Assembly: GCF_029891575.1 (NCBI RefSeq)
Contig: NZ_JARZHF010000004.1
Location: 124,001 to 188,000, forward strand
Source of the DNA: Salipaludibacillus daqingensis
GTDB taxonomy: Bacteria; Bacillota; Bacilli; Bacillales; Salisediminibacteriaceae
Length of the DNA stretch: 64,000 nucleotides
Direction: 5' to 3'
The notes beneath the pieces are model-generated. The model worked only from the letters and a program-made list of their open reading frames with translations, was not told where the DNA came from and searched no databases. A program made the translations under genes and the position numbers. Below, in pieces: positions 26,837 to 36,710 of the stretch; the stretch's first letter is position 1; each line of letters begins with the position of its first letter.

Positions 26837-27424
26837 TCATTTTAACTTATTAATTAACTCAACTACTTGTTGTTTCGTTTCTATTACTGTTCCTGAGTTA
26901 TCTATAATATACGATGCATATTGTTTTTTCTTTTCGATTGATAATTGTGAGTCCATTCTTTGTTTTGCTTCTTGTTCTGTATAATCATTTCTAGCACGTA
27001 ATCTTTTTAATTGAATCGATTCTGGTACGTAAACAAGCACAACTTCATCGACCATATGGAACAAATCATTTTCTACTAGAAGAGGTATATCCATGACAAT
27101 CAACTGATGGCCTTCATTTTTATAAAAATGAGCTTGTCGGGACATTTCTTCTCGAACCGCAGGATGCACAATATTATTTAAGATATTTCGTTCATGTTTT
27201 TTTTCAAAAACAATGTTTCCTAATTTCTCTCGATTGATCGTTCCGTCTTGTTTAAGAATACTTAAACCAAAATGATCGACAATTTGATGATAGGCATTTG
27301 AGCCGAGTTCAACTACTTCTCTTGCAACAATATCAGCATCAATGATAGGAATACCTTCTTTTTTAAGCATAGCAGAAACAGTGCTTTTGCCGGTCGCAAT
27401 TCCTCCAGTTAAACCAATAATCAA
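26837..27424 (-). CDS. coaE: Dephospho-CoA kinase
   Basis: A 195-residue P-loop kinase that phosphorylates dephospho-CoA in the last step of CoA synthesis. It starts IIGLTGGIATGKST (Walker A) and has DADIVAREVVELG and VMDIPLLVEN motifs. The start is a TTG at 27424, which lies 8 bases after AAGGAGG and puts the P-loop directly at the N-terminus as in the family. The ATG/other starts to 27454 would add an unusual extension. It follows ytaF as in B. subtilis. Confidence 0.93.
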   Translation of the reverse strand: MIIGLTGGIATGKSTVSAMLKKEGIPIIDADIVAREVVELGSNAYHQIVDHFGLSILKQDGTINREKLGNIVFEKKHERNILNNIVHPAVREEMSRQAHFYKNEGHQLIVMDIPLLVENDLFHMVDEVVLVYVPESIQLKRLRARNDYTEQEAKQRMDSQLSIEKKKQYASYIIDNSGTVIETKQQVVELINKLK

Positions 27425-27499
27425 AATAAAATCCTCCTTTGACTTCCTGACCAACGGTAAACACCTATGATTTCATTCTTTATTTTACACGAGCAAAGG

Positions 27500-28138
27500 C
27501 TAAAGTTTAAAAATACCAATTAAAATAAGTAATAATCCTGGTAAAAAAGAAAGGTGTTTCATTTTTTCTGATTTAAATAAAAGTTCCCCACTCAGCTTTC
27601 CCAATGACAAGAAAAGACCACACATCAAGCCAACACTAGCTGCTAATAGCCAAGGTGATACTCCTAGAAAAGCTGCTCCCATCCCTGCTCCAAAGGCGTC
27701 TAAGGACAAAGCAACACCTAACAATAATGCTTCATTTCCAGTAATAGACCCAGAATCATCTAAATCCGCTTCCATCGGTTTTTTCAACACGTTAATGACA
27801 ATGCCGAGGCGCTTTATTTCTAAATTCATCAACATTCGTTCTTGTATACGATGTTTTATCGCTTTTTTAGGCTGGCGGTAGACTTGATATAGAGCAAACA
27901 CACCAATTCCAATTAATATGATTCCACCTAACGTTTCAGCTGAACTAGGCGTCATAAAAGAGCTTATCTCACCGCCAATCCACATGGCAAATAAGATCGC
28001 GATCGCAGAACAGCTCATAATAAAAACAACAGATAATAATGGCAGTCTCATCTTTCGTAACCCGTACGTCACGCCTACACCAAAACTATCCAAACTAACA
28101 GCAAACGCTAACACGAACAAAGAAAGATATTCCGTCAT
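27500..28138 (-). CDS. ytaF: Sporulation membrane protein YtaF (MntP-like)
   Basis: A 212-residue protein with six predicted membrane helices in two homologous halves. Repeats of the motif (F)AVSLDSFGVGVTYG and VALSLDAFGAGMG match the MntP/YtaF family of putative metal exporters. YtaF is linked to sporulation in B. subtilis. The start at 28138 (MTEYLSLF) is 9 bases after AAGGAG; the ATG at 28144 is only 3 bases away. It lies between mutM and coaE, in the expected order. Confidence 0.9.
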   Translation of the reverse strand: MTEYLSLFVLAFAVSLDSFGVGVTYGLRKMRLPLLSVVFIMSCSAIAILFAMWIGGEISSFMTPSSAETLGGIILIGIGVFALYQVYRQPKKAIKHRIQERMLMNLEIKRLGIVINVLKKPMEADLDDSGSITGNEALLLGVALSLDAFGAGMGAAFLGVSPWLLAASVGLMCGLFLSLGKLSGELLFKSEKMKHLSFLPGLLLILIGIFKL

Positions 28139-28232
28139 GGACATGAGCTCCTTCCATTTCTTGCTAAGTTAGTATATGGTAAGAGCCCATCCAATGTACG
28201 TTTTTTTCATCAAGATTAATGAAATAACCAAT

Positions 28233-29066
28233 TTATCTTAAATTAGGTTGACATGCCGGACAAGTATGAGTCCCTCTGCCTCCAACAACCGTCCTCTTAA
28301 TTTCCGATCCACATGTGTGACAAGGAAGTCCTTTCCGACCATATACATGCAATCTTTGTTGGAACATTCCCATTTCTCCTTGACCATTTACATAAGATTT
28401 TATTGACGATCCACCTAATTCTACCGCTTCATTTAATGTTTTAACAATGGAATCATGAAGCTTTACTAATTCTTCGTTCTTTAATAAGTTTGCTTGTCTT
28501 TCTGGGTGTAGTCCAGCATCGAATAATGCTTCATCTACATAAATATTCCCTAATCCAACGAGAACTGTTTGGTCTAATAACGCTGCTTTAAGAGCTCTTG
28601 AGGTTCGTTCCAAACGTTTTCTAAGCACGTCAACCGTAAAGGTATCAGCCAAGGGTTCCGGTCCAAGCTGAGATAGTGGTAACCTCATCATCTCTTCCCC
28701 TATTGGAAATAGATGCATCGTACCAAATTTACGAACGTCTCCATACCTCAATTCCTTACCACTATTGAACCGAAAACGAACGTGAGTGTGAGGCTGTTCA
28801 TCTTCCTCTTTTTGAAAAACACCGTATCTTCCCTCCATTCTTAAATGAGAAATAAGAGCATAATCATCAAGTTTAAAAACAAGAAACTTTCCCCTTCTTG
28901 ATATAGAACGAAAAGTCTGCCCCTCTAAATGGTGTGTAAATTGATAAATATCATCTGGTTGTTTTATCATTTTCGGCCAAGTTACATCTACTTGGCTTAT
29001 CTTTTCATTTATAATTAATTCGGAAAGGGTTCGTTTCACCGTTTCCACTTCTGGTAATTCTGGCAA
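28233..29066 (-). CDS. mutM: Formamidopyrimidine-DNA glycosylase
   Basis: A 277-residue Fpg/MutM that excises oxidised purines by N-glycosylase/AP-lyase action. The catalytic residue is the proline after the initiator Met. The frame reads PELPEVETVKRTL from a TTG codon at 29066, 6 bases after AAGGTG, so the TTG must be the start. The ATG at 29075 would bury the proline. The C-terminal zinc finger (CHTCGSEIKR, then CPACQ) and SYVNGQGEMG helix-turn motif are intact. It is downstream of polA (about 100 bases) in the usual order. Confidence 0.96.
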   Translation of the reverse strand: MPELPEVETVKRTLSELIINEKISQVDVTWPKMIKQPDDIYQFTHHLEGQTFRSISRRGKFLVFKLDDYALISHLRMEGRYGVFQKEEDEQPHTHVRFRFNSGKELRYGDVRKFGTMHLFPIGEEMMRLPLSQLGPEPLADTFTVDVLRKRLERTSRALKAALLDQTVLVGLGNIYVDEALFDAGLHPERQANLLKNEELVKLHDSIVKTLNEAVELGGSSIKSYVNGQGEMGMFQQRLHVYGRKGLPCHTCGSEIKRTVVGGRGTHTCPACQPNLR

Positions 29067-29172
29067 TTTGTTCACCTTCTTATTTATTTCTTCCCTGAAA
29101 ATAAACGATGATCTTTCTCTTGTTAAGAATTGTTAAGAGGAAGATCAACGTCCGCTCACTCTGTATTTATGT

Positions 29173-31800
29173 TTATTTTGCGTCGTACCATGTCTCCCCA
29201 TAAGCAACATCAGCTAATAGAGGGACATCAAGTTTAATCGCCTGTTCCATGACGTCTGGGACCAATTTTTTCATTTGAGTTAACTCTTCCTCTGGAACTT
29301 CAAAAATCAGTTCATCGTGAACTTGCAATAGAAGTTTAGACGTCATATTCTCATTTTCCAGTGCTTCTGCCATATCAACCATCGCTTTTTTGATGATATC
29401 AGCTGCACTTCCTTGTATTGGAGTATTCATCGCAGTACGTTCCGCAAAACTTCTTTGATTAAAATTCTTACTTGTTAATTCAGGTAAATATCGACGTCGA
29501 TTCAACATCGTTGTAACATATCCCTTTTCTCTTGCTTCATCCACAACACTTTCCATATAATCTTTAACTCCCGGATAACTTTGGAAATACCTATCGATGA
29601 ATTTCTTGGCCTCTTTACGAGTAATTCCTAAGTTTTGCGATAGTCCATAATCACTAATGCCATAAACAATTCCAAAATTTACAGCTTTTGCTGTTCGTCT
29701 CATTTGATCTGTCACATCATCTTCTTCCACTCCAAAAACATCCATCGCAGTTTTCTTGTGTACATCCATTTCATTGATAAATGCTTGTTTTAAGTTTTCA
29801 TCTTGAGAAATATGTGCTAACACTCTCAACTCGATTTGAGAATAATCCGCTGCAAAGATGAATGACTTCTCCTTTTCCGGGACAAAAGCATGTCGAATTT
29901 TTCTGCCTTCCTCCAAACGAATAGGTATGTTTTGTAAGTTAGGTTCTGTTGAACTCAACCTGCCTGTTTGTGTAATAGCTTGATTGAATATTGTATGGAT
30001 TTTCCCTGTTTTTTTATGAATGACTTTTAATAAACCTTCGATATATGTTGAATTTAACTTTCCTAATTGTCGATAATGCAAAATGGTTGGTATCATCTCG
30101 TGCTCATCTTGTAATTTTTCCAATACATCCGCTGATGTGGAATAACCTGTTTTTGTTTTTTTAATAACTGGTAAGTTAAGTTTTTCAAATAAAACTTCCC
30201 CTAATTGTTTAGGTGAGTTTATGTTAAATTCTGTTCCTGCCAAGTGATGAATTTTCTTCTCCATATCTGCTAATCTTTCAACGAGACTTTCTCCCATTTT
30301 CTTTAATTCTTCTTGATCAACTGATACACCGTTCATTTCCATTCTTCCAAGAATGACTGATAGTGGCATCTCAAGATTTTCAAATAGCTCTTGCTGACTG
30401 TTATCGATTAATTCATTTTCCAACTCTTCTTTTAAATCAAAAATAGCTGCTACTTTTCTCCCTAGGTGCTGAGACAAATTCGACTGCTCTGGAATGTGCT
30501 GTTTTTTCCCTTTTCCATAAATAACTTCATCAGACTGAACCTTCAAGCTTTTTTTTCGTTTAGCGATGTCTGCCATTTCATGCGAATTTGCTGAAGGATC
30601 TATTAAGTAAGAGGCAATTTGGATATCAAAGATTACACCATCTAGCATCACATCTTGCCATCCTAAGGCGACAACGGCTCGTTTGGCATTAAAGATATAC
30701 TTTTCTTTTGAAGCATCGCTTGCCCATGTTTTAAATAAATCACTCTCTAAAGCTACAGTAGTTGGTAGATAATAAAGTCCGTTCTTATTTGCAATAGACA
30801 ATCCTATAACCTCTGCCTGATGGTAATTTTCATCTAGAGCTTCTACAACAAGAGCTGCTGGAGATTCGAGCATCTCCTCAGTAACTTCTGAAACAACCCG
30901 AACATCTAAGTCTTCTACTTCTTCTTGTTCTACTGCATCACTAGAACCAATTCGCTCTAATAAGGAGGAAAACTCAAGTTCTTTGAACAATTCTGTTAAT
31001 GTTTCTTGATGTGGGTCACCTAGTATGAGATCTTCTAAAGATAAATCCACTGGTGCATCAAGCATAATCGTTGCTAATTTCTTACTCATTAGAGCTTGCT
31101 CATGATTTGCTTGTAGCTTTTCTTTCAACTTTCCAGCTATTTCATCAATCGAATGATAAACCCCTTCGACTGATTCATATTGTTTCAAGAGCTTTAATGC
31201 CGTTTTTTCTCCAACGCCAGGAACACCAGGGATATTGTCAGAACTATCTCCCATAAGTCCTTTCATATCAATGATTTGCATAGGAGTAATCCCATACTTT
31301 TCATCAACCAACGACAAATCATATGTATCAACATTCGTAATACCTTTTCTCGTGAGGGAAACGAGTACATTCTTTGTAACTAGTTGCAATAAATCTTTAT
31401 CACCTGTATATATTTTCACTTCGTAATCATCTTTATTGGCAACTTTTTGAGAAAGGGTTCCAATAATATCATCCGCTTCATAATTTTCCACTTCAAACAG
31501 CGGAATGTTAAATGCTTTGAGTAAATCTCTCATTACCGGCAATTGCTCTGCAAGCTCTGGTGGTGTTTTTTCTCGTTTTCCTTTATATTCTTTATACGTT
31601 TCATGTCGAAATGTTGTTTTTCCTGCATCAAATGCAACGAGCATATGAGTAGGCTTTTCATCTTCTAATATTTTCAATACCATTGTTGTAAATCCATAAA
31701 TAGCGTTCGTATAAACACCTTTTTCGTTATTTAATAACGGTAAAGCAAAAAATGCTCGATAAGCAATACTGTTTCCGTCTACTAGGACAAGCTTTTTCAA
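29173..31800 (-). CDS. polA: DNA polymerase I
   Basis: An 875-residue Pol I. The 5'-nuclease domain (about 1-290) has VDGNSIAYRAFFALP and GEKTALKLLKQY. A vestigial 3'-5' exonuclease-like domain (about 310-480) lacks the DxE metal motif of proofreading enzymes. The polymerase domain (about 480-875) has FAADYSQIELRVLAHISQD, RRTAKAVNFGIVYG and VHDELIFEVP. It fills gaps and processes Okazaki fragments. The start is TTG at 31800, 6 bases after GAGGTG, giving MKKLVLVDGN; the GTG at 31809 lies inside the ribosome site. It is downstream of phoPR, with a terminator between. Confidence 0.96.
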   Translation of the reverse strand: MKKLVLVDGNSIAYRAFFALPLLNNEKGVYTNAIYGFTTMVLKILEDEKPTHMLVAFDAGKTTFRHETYKEYKGKREKTPPELAEQLPVMRDLLKAFNIPLFEVENYEADDIIGTLSQKVANKDDYEVKIYTGDKDLLQLVTKNVLVSLTRKGITNVDTYDLSLVDEKYGITPMQIIDMKGLMGDSSDNIPGVPGVGEKTALKLLKQYESVEGVYHSIDEIAGKLKEKLQANHEQALMSKKLATIMLDAPVDLSLEDLILGDPHQETLTELFKELEFSSLLERIGSSDAVEQEEVEDLDVRVVSEVTEEMLESPAALVVEALDENYHQAEVIGLSIANKNGLYYLPTTVALESDLFKTWASDASKEKYIFNAKRAVVALGWQDVMLDGVIFDIQIASYLIDPSANSHEMADIAKRKKSLKVQSDEVIYGKGKKQHIPEQSNLSQHLGRKVAAIFDLKEELENELIDNSQQELFENLEMPLSVILGRMEMNGVSVDQEELKKMGESLVERLADMEKKIHHLAGTEFNINSPKQLGEVLFEKLNLPVIKKTKTGYSTSADVLEKLQDEHEMIPTILHYRQLGKLNSTYIEGLLKVIHKKTGKIHTIFNQAITQTGRLSSTEPNLQNIPIRLEEGRKIRHAFVPEKEKSFIFAADYSQIELRVLAHISQDENLKQAFINEMDVHKKTAMDVFGVEEDDVTDQMRRTAKAVNFGIVYGISDYGLSQNLGITRKEAKKFIDRYFQSYPGVKDYMESVVDEAREKGYVTTMLNRRRYLPELTSKNFNQRSFAERTAMNTPIQGSAADIIKKAMVDMAEALENENMTSKLLLQVHDELIFEVPEEELTQMKKLVPDVMEQAIKLDVPLLADVAYGETWYDAK

Positions 31801-31854
31801 TCCTAACACCTCATTTAATTATAATATATTTAGTTTATCATGAATTAGGTAAAT

Positions 31855-31895
31855 TAAAAAAAGGAACGAAAGCTCAGGGGGAGACTTTCGTTCCT
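31855..31895 (-). terminator. Terminator of phoPR
   Basis: AGGAACGAAAG / CTTTCGTTCCT, an 11-bp perfect stem with a 12-base loop, followed on the minus strand by TTTTTT. About 125 bases after the phoR stop and just upstream of polA. Confidence 0.85.
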
Positions 31896-32019
31896 ATCAA
31901 AGGGGATTTCAGATGGGTGTCGTCAAATAAAAATAACATCCATCATTAAACAGTCCACACCCTTATTCTACAAAGTGATTGTTAATAAAGGATAAAGAAA
32001 CTGTTAATTTTTTGTAAAT

Positions 32020-33807
32020 TCATTCATCTGATTGTATTTCATCTTGTCTTTCTTTGTAAAATAACAAACGAAATGTTGTTCCTTTTCCTACTTCGCTATC
32101 AACAGATAGGTTTGCATGGAGGGCTTCTGCCAAGTGTTTTACAATCGCCAAACCGAGCCCTGTTCCCCCAGAATTTCTGCTTCGTGCTCTGTCCACTCGA
32201 TAGAACCTTTCAAAAACTCTTGGAATTTCTTTTTTGCTCATTCCTATCCCTGAGTCTTCTACTTCCATTAGAACCGTTTCTTTCTGCTCTTTCACCCTTA
32301 CGGTAATATTACCTTCTTCAGGAGTATAAACAATTGCATTGTTTACTAAATTAATTAATATTTGTTTTATTCGATGAGAATCTGCAATAATTTGTGAGGA
32401 CCCCGTTACTTTTTTCGATAAATGCATATTTTTTAAATGAGCCTTTTCTTCCAATATGAGGAATACTTCGTCTATTAACTCATCTAAGTTCACGGGTTGC
32501 CAATTAAGTTGAAAATGTGTTCCTTCTATTTTCGACAACTCCAACAGGTCATATATTAACCCCTCTAACCGTTCAGACTCATTTGCAATAATAGTCAAAA
32601 ATTGTTTCCTCAATTCTTCGTTTTCCATTGCACCATCTAAAAGCGTTTCCGTGAATCCCTTCAATGATGTCACTGGCGTTTTCAGTTCATGGGATACATT
32701 TGCTACAAAATCTTTTCTTGCTTGTTCCAATTTTTTAAGTTCTGTAATGTTATGAAATACAATGACAATTCCTTTTAAATTTTCATCGTACCCAATAATA
32801 GGCGCACCGTGAACATCAAAATGCTTGAAATAAATCCCTATTGGCAATTTCAACTGTTTTCGTGTTGGTTTTTCTGTTAAGAAAATTTCTTGAATTAATT
32901 TATTAATTTTTTTATGCTTTATGACTTTGTAATATAGTTGATTTTTCCAAAGGTCTGTATCTTCATCAAAAATCGCTTTACAAGAACGATTTAATAGCGT
33001 GATATCCCCTTTTGTATTTATTAATATCAGGCCACTTCCCATATTTTCTATTAATGTTTCGAGGCGTTCTTGCTGGTTTTCATACGTTTGCGTGATCTGT
33101 TCTAAATTTTCTGCCAATACATTTATAGATCGATTTAATTCCCCAGTTTCCAAATTAGCTCCTTCAAATGTCCTCGCAGAGAAGTTGCCTTTTGCCAACT
33201 CGTTCGCAACCCTTCTTGCGTCTTCAACCGGTCTAATCATTTGATTTGTTAGTTTGGATGCCAAAATTAATATAACGAGAAACGCAATAAAAAAAGAAAC
33301 AAATAGTAACGTCCAAATATTTTGGTAAACAGAATTTAATTCTTCCATTTCCAAACCTAATCGAACAAACCCTTCATCTCCTTCTCCATTTTCTAAAGGC
33401 ATCGCGAAGTATAACAATTCTTTGTTCACAGTAGAGCTATATCTTGTTTCTCGCCCATTATCTCCTCGGATAACTGCCTGAATTTCTGCTCGATTTAAGT
33501 GATTTTCCAAATCTTCTGGATTCGCTTCAGATTCAGCTAGAACCACTCCATCAGGATCAATGATCGTTATACGAACGTCTAATCTTTCAGAAAGATCTAA
33601 CGTGATACTTTGCAACAAATCTCGATCTGCTAAATCAATATCCTGAAGATAATACGCAACGACATCAGACTCTTTTTCCATGCGGTCACTCATTCGCTCT
33701 AAATAGAACTCTTTAAAAAACGGTCCTAAAATTGCTCCTAAACTAGCTAACACAATGAGTACAATAAGTGATAATGGAAAAATCATTCTAAATCGATAAC
33801 TATTCAT
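32020..33807 (-). CDS. phoR: PhoR-type sensor histidine kinase
   Basis: A 595-residue kinase. TM1 lies near 11-31, an external PDC-like sensor near 35-160, and TM2 near 164-184. HAMP (IRPVEDARRVANELAKGN), PAS (about 250-350), HisKA with H373 in VSHELKTP, and HATPase with EDSGIGM and GTGLGLAIVKH follow. It pairs with PhoP for phosphate-starvation control. The ATG at 33807 overlaps the end of phoP by 8 bases, with GGAG upstream, so the two are coupled. The order phoP-phoR-polA matches B. subtilis. Confidence 0.94.
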   Translation of the reverse strand: MNSYRFRMIFPLSLIVLIVLASLGAILGPFFKEFYLERMSDRMEKESDVVAYYLQDIDLADRDLLQSITLDLSERLDVRITIIDPDGVVLAESEANPEDLENHLNRAEIQAVIRGDNGRETRYSSTVNKELLYFAMPLENGEGDEGFVRLGLEMEELNSVYQNIWTLLFVSFFIAFLVILILASKLTNQMIRPVEDARRVANELAKGNFSARTFEGANLETGELNRSINVLAENLEQITQTYENQQERLETLIENMGSGLILINTKGDITLLNRSCKAIFDEDTDLWKNQLYYKVIKHKKINKLIQEIFLTEKPTRKQLKLPIGIYFKHFDVHGAPIIGYDENLKGIVIVFHNITELKKLEQARKDFVANVSHELKTPVTSLKGFTETLLDGAMENEELRKQFLTIIANESERLEGLIYDLLELSKIEGTHFQLNWQPVNLDELIDEVFLILEEKAHLKNMHLSKKVTGSSQIIADSHRIKQILINLVNNAIVYTPEEGNITVRVKEQKETVLMEVEDSGIGMSKKEIPRVFERFYRVDRARSRNSGGTGLGLAIVKHLAEALHANLSVDSEVGKGTTFRLLFYKERQDEIQSDE

Positions 33808-34516
33808 CTTTATTCGGAGTCTCCAATTTATACCCTAATCCTCGGATAGTTTTAATATATATTGGTTTTTTTGTATTTGGTTCTATTTTTTCTCTAAGGT
33901 GACTTATATGAACATCTACGATACGAGTGTCTCCGACAAATTCATAGTTCCAAACCGCATTTAAAAGCTGGTCTCTTGTCAACACTCGTCCTCGATATGT
34001 TGTTAAATATACGAGTAGTTCAAACTCTTTAGGCGTTAATTCTAAAGGTACTCCTCCTAAATAAACCTCATAGTTATCTGGAAAAATTTCGACATCACCG
34101 AAACGAACGACAGTAGACTTCTTTTCCACTCCTTTTGTTTGAGTAACAGCTTGGGAACGTCTTAAAATTGCTCTCACACGGGCAACAACTTCTCTAGGAC
34201 TAAATGGTTTCGTTAAGTAATCGTCTGCTCCTAACTCTAAACCAAGTACTTTATCAAATTCATCATCTTTTGCTGTTAACATTAGAATGGGCGTTTGTAT
34301 TTTATTTTGTCTTAATTCTTTACATACTTCTAAACCATCCATTTCTGGTAACATCAGATCTAAAACAATCAGGTCATATCTATCTTCTAATCCTAATTCC
34401 ATTGCCTTTTTTCCATCCATTGCAGTTGTTACATCAAATCCTGCTTTTTCTAGATTAAATTTCAACAACGTTAAAATCGATTCTTCATCATCGACAACAA
34501 GTATATTCTGTGACAT
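33800..34516 (-). CDS. phoP: PhoP-type response regulator (OmpR family)
   Basis: A 238-residue OmpR/PhoB-type regulator. The receiver has VDDEES and phospho-acceptor D53 in VLDLMLPEMDG, with K in TKPFSPRE. The C-terminal winged helix reads LTPKEFELLVYL and RIVDVHISHLREKIE. Close to B. subtilis PhoP, which controls the phosphate-starvation regulon. The ATG follows AGGAGGAAAGAAG. First gene of phoPR. I looked for TTAACA-type Pho boxes upstream and saw none convincing. Confidence 0.94.
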   Translation of the reverse strand: MSQNILVVDDEESILTLLKFNLEKAGFDVTTAMDGKKAMELGLEDRYDLIVLDLMLPEMDGLEVCKELRQNKIQTPILMLTAKDDEFDKVLGLELGADDYLTKPFSPREVVARVRAILRRSQAVTQTKGVEKKSTVVRFGDVEIFPDNYEVYLGGVPLELTPKEFELLVYLTTYRGRVLTRDQLLNAVWNYEFVGDTRIVDVHISHLREKIEPNTKKPIYIKTIRGLGYKLETPNKDE

Positions 34517-34698
34517 CTTCTTTCCTCCTGATCTGCTTTGCCACCCTGAATAAAACCTTACAAAGCTCTCATTTCTAGTTTTGTGACTGTTTATTTAATC
34601 TTACTACATTTTTTATTTATCACAAAGAAACTATTCCGAATTATTATAATGATCATCAAATATACAATTCTATTAGCTTGAAGTTTTTTTAACCAACC

Positions 34699-34733
34699 AA
34701 AAAAAGTCCTTCTAAATTAAGAAGGACTTTTTT
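34699..34733 (-). terminator. Terminator of the MaoC-like gene
   Basis: AAAAAGTCCTTCT / AGAAGGACTTTTTT, a perfect stem with a 6-base loop. It works on the minus strand after the MaoC-like gene and insulates the phoP promoter region. Confidence 0.88.
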
Positions 34734-34758
34734 GCTCTAGTATCTTTGAACGTATATT

Positions 34759-35238
34759 CTAAAAATTCTCAAAAGTACCTGAATCATGTGTCATTGGCTT
34801 CCACGAATAAGGTGGGGAAACAATCAATGAGCCTGTCATTACAGTTTCGTCATACTCATCTTTACCTGATATTGCTACATGCACTTTATGTTCCTTTACT
34901 TCCACTTCAGTGATCGTAACAACTAGTCTCAACGTGCCATAGTGATACATTGGCTTTGGAAAGGAAAGGTGTTGTTCAAGAATTGCACTTCCTGGACCAG
35001 GTAAATTCATGGATATGACAGAAGAAACAAAGCCGTTCAGCATAATATTTGGGACGATCGGTTTATGAAACGGAGTTCGAGATGCATAGTCATGCTGAAG
35101 ATAAATTGGATTGGCATCATTCGTAAACCCTAAAAATAACAGAATATCTTTATCCTCTATTTGTTTTTCGACTACGAAATCATCTCCAACCTTCAATTGA
35201 TCTATCGTCCGCCCAAGCTTCCTTTTTTTTGTAAACAT
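34759..35238 (-). CDS. MaoC-like hot-dog dehydratase domain protein
   Basis: A 159-residue hot-dog fold protein. It opens LGRTIDQLKVGDDFVVEKQIEDKDILLFLGFTNDANPIYLQHDYA, the (R)-hydratase signature with catalytic Asp/His in DANPIYLQHDYA, and continues KPIVPNIMLNGFVS. Relatives hydrate (R)-enoyl thioesters, but the substrate here is unknown. The ATG follows GAGGTGATATGAC. It lies between phoP and mdh, a position seen in several Bacillaceae, with its own terminator. Confidence 0.82.
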   Translation of the reverse strand: MFTKKRKLGRTIDQLKVGDDFVVEKQIEDKDILLFLGFTNDANPIYLQHDYASRTPFHKPIVPNIMLNGFVSSVISMNLPGPGSAILEQHLSFPKPMYHYGTLRLVVTITEVEVKEHKVHVAISGKDEYDETVMTGSLIVSPPYSWKPMTHDSGTFENF

Positions 35239-35410
35239 GTCATATCACCTCGTGTATGTTTCTAGTATTTAACGCTCTCCCGATGTATGAAGACCTATCA
35301 AGGCGTTCTGACGTAAATGAACGACTTTGGTTTGAAAATTGACTTACCCAAGATATAATAACTTTGAAATAATCACATCGCACCCGATTAAGTAAACGCT
35401 TTCATCCCCT

Positions 35411-35447
35411 TTAAAGAAGAGAGAAACCTCTACATACGGTTTCTCTC
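35411..35447 (-). terminator. Terminator of mdh
   Basis: GAGAGAAACC / GGTTTCTCTC, 10 bp with a 9-base loop, followed on the minus strand by TTCTTT. About 8 bases after the mdh stop. Confidence 0.82.
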
Positions 35448-35454
35448 ATTTGGA

Positions 35455-36393
35455 TTACTTAACTAATGTCATAACATCCTTAACGGATGCAACGGACTTA
35501 TCTAGCCCGGCTTTTTCTTTATCATTAAGCTCTAACTCAATGATTTTTTCAATGCCATTTCCACCAAGGATTGTCGGAACCCCTAAGTAGATGTCATTAT
35601 ATCCATATTCTCCTTCAAGGTAAGCAATAGAAGGTAATACTCGCTTCTTGTCCTTTATAATCGCTTCAACCATTTGAACAATCGCAGCTGCCGGAGCATA
35701 GTACGCGCTACCTGTACCTAATAGGTTGACGATTTCTCCCCCACCTTTACGAGTTCTATTGACAATTTCTTCAAGACGCTCTTTTGAAATCAATTTTTCT
35801 ACTGGGATGCCGCCAACAAAGCTATAGCGCAACATTGGAACCATATCGTCTCCATGTCCGCCTAGAACAAACCCTGTCACGTCTTCAATAGATACGTTTA
35901 ATTCTTCCGCAACAAATGTATTAAAACGAGCAGTGTCTAGAACACCTGATTGACCGATAACACGGTTTTTTGGAAACCCAGATTCTTTAAAAACAGAATA
36001 TGTCATCGCATCAACTGGGTTTGTTAATACAATAATAAAACATTCGGGAGAGTACTTCACAATTTCTTTTGTAACGCTTTTCATAATATTAGAGTTAGTG
36101 CTCACAAGGTCATCACGACTCATCCCGGGCTTTCTCGGAATTCCTGCAGTTATGACAACAATATCAGACCCTTCTGTATCTTTATAATCAGAAGTACCAA
36201 CAATTTTAGAATCAAATCCTTGAACTGGGCTAGCTTCTAGCATATCTAATGCTTTCCCTTTTGTTGGACCATCCATTTGGGGAATATCCACTAAAACTAC
36301 GTCTCCGAGCTCTTTCTGTGCAGCCATTAGTGCCGTTGTTGTTCCAGTAAAACCGCCGCCAATTACGCTAATTTTTCTTCGTTTAATTGCCAT
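35455..36393 (-). CDS. mdh: Malate dehydrogenase (LDH-like, NAD)
   Basis: A 312-residue MDH of the LDH-like class. It has the Rossmann motif [12 protein letters not shown], the loop [13 protein letters not shown] with substrate arginines, and catalytic His in [10 protein letters not shown]. It interconverts malate and oxaloacetate in the TCA cycle. The ATG follows AGAGGAGTGCG. It ends the citZ-icd-mdh series. It also has its own candidate promoter and a TGGT-N3-ACCA palindrome in the leader, so it can be controlled apart from icd. Confidence 0.97.
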   Translation of the reverse strand: MAIKRRKISVIGGGFTGTTTALMAAQKELGDVVLVDIPQMDGPTKGKALDMLEASPVQGFDSKIVGTSDYKDTEGSDIVVITAGIPRKPGMSRDDLVSTNSNIMKSVTKEIVKYSPECFIIVLTNPVDAMTYSVFKESGFPKNRVIGQSGVLDTARFNTFVAEELNVSIEDVTGFVLGGHGDDMVPMLRYSFVGGIPVEKLISKERLEEIVNRTRKGGGEIVNLLGTGSAYYAPAAAIVQMVEAIIKDKKRVLPSIAYLEGEYGYNDIYLGVPTILGGNGIEKIIELELNDKEKAGLDKSVASVKDVMTLVK

Positions 36394-36444
36394 TTTTATC
36401 GCACTCCTCTATTTATTATAAGGCTTTGTTAAAATGCAATGGTG

Positions 36445-36461
36445 TTTTGGTAGGACCAAAA
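36445..36461 (-). promoter_or_regulatory. TGGT-N3-ACCA operator upstream of mdh
   Basis: A perfect 7-bp inverted repeat TTTTGGT-AGG-ACCAAAA. The geometry TGGT-N3-ACCA is that of FadR-subfamily GntR operators (compare E. coli FadR and PdhR). It lies about 22-38 bases downstream of the predicted mdh start site and 52 bases before the mdh ATG. The same core occurs at 49292-49304 before malic enzyme. Confidence 0.6.
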
Positions 36462-36489
36462 ACCGATGTTCCTTCTTTAATCGTTTTTG

Positions 36490-36517
36490 TTTATAAATGA
36501 TATCAATGAACTGGCAA
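36490..36517 (-). promoter_or_regulatory. Candidate promoter of mdh
   Basis: TTGCCA (36512-36517), 16 bases, TATAAA (36490-36495) in transcript sense. It allows mdh to be transcribed separately from icd. The remaining icd-mdh interval (36,518-36,710) shows only a short direct repeat, ATCAAACTCA, twice. Confidence 0.55.
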
Positions 36518-36710
36518 AACGCCACTCCCTGTGTCTTAGGTTACTGAAACATTTTAGTTCAGCGAACACAATCAAACTCAGTTTGTGGCACACCAGTAAT
36601 CGATCAAACTCATCGTTATCGGTCCCATAACTAGTAGTTTTTTACAAAAGCGTTTAACAAAACCTTTTTAAAACGTATATAATACACATTTTTTTATAGA
36701 AAAAGCTTGA

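Noticed and set aside
34517-34698. Pho-box repeats upstream of phoP
   Set aside because: No pair of TTAACA-like repeats at the required spacing; only AT-rich sequence.
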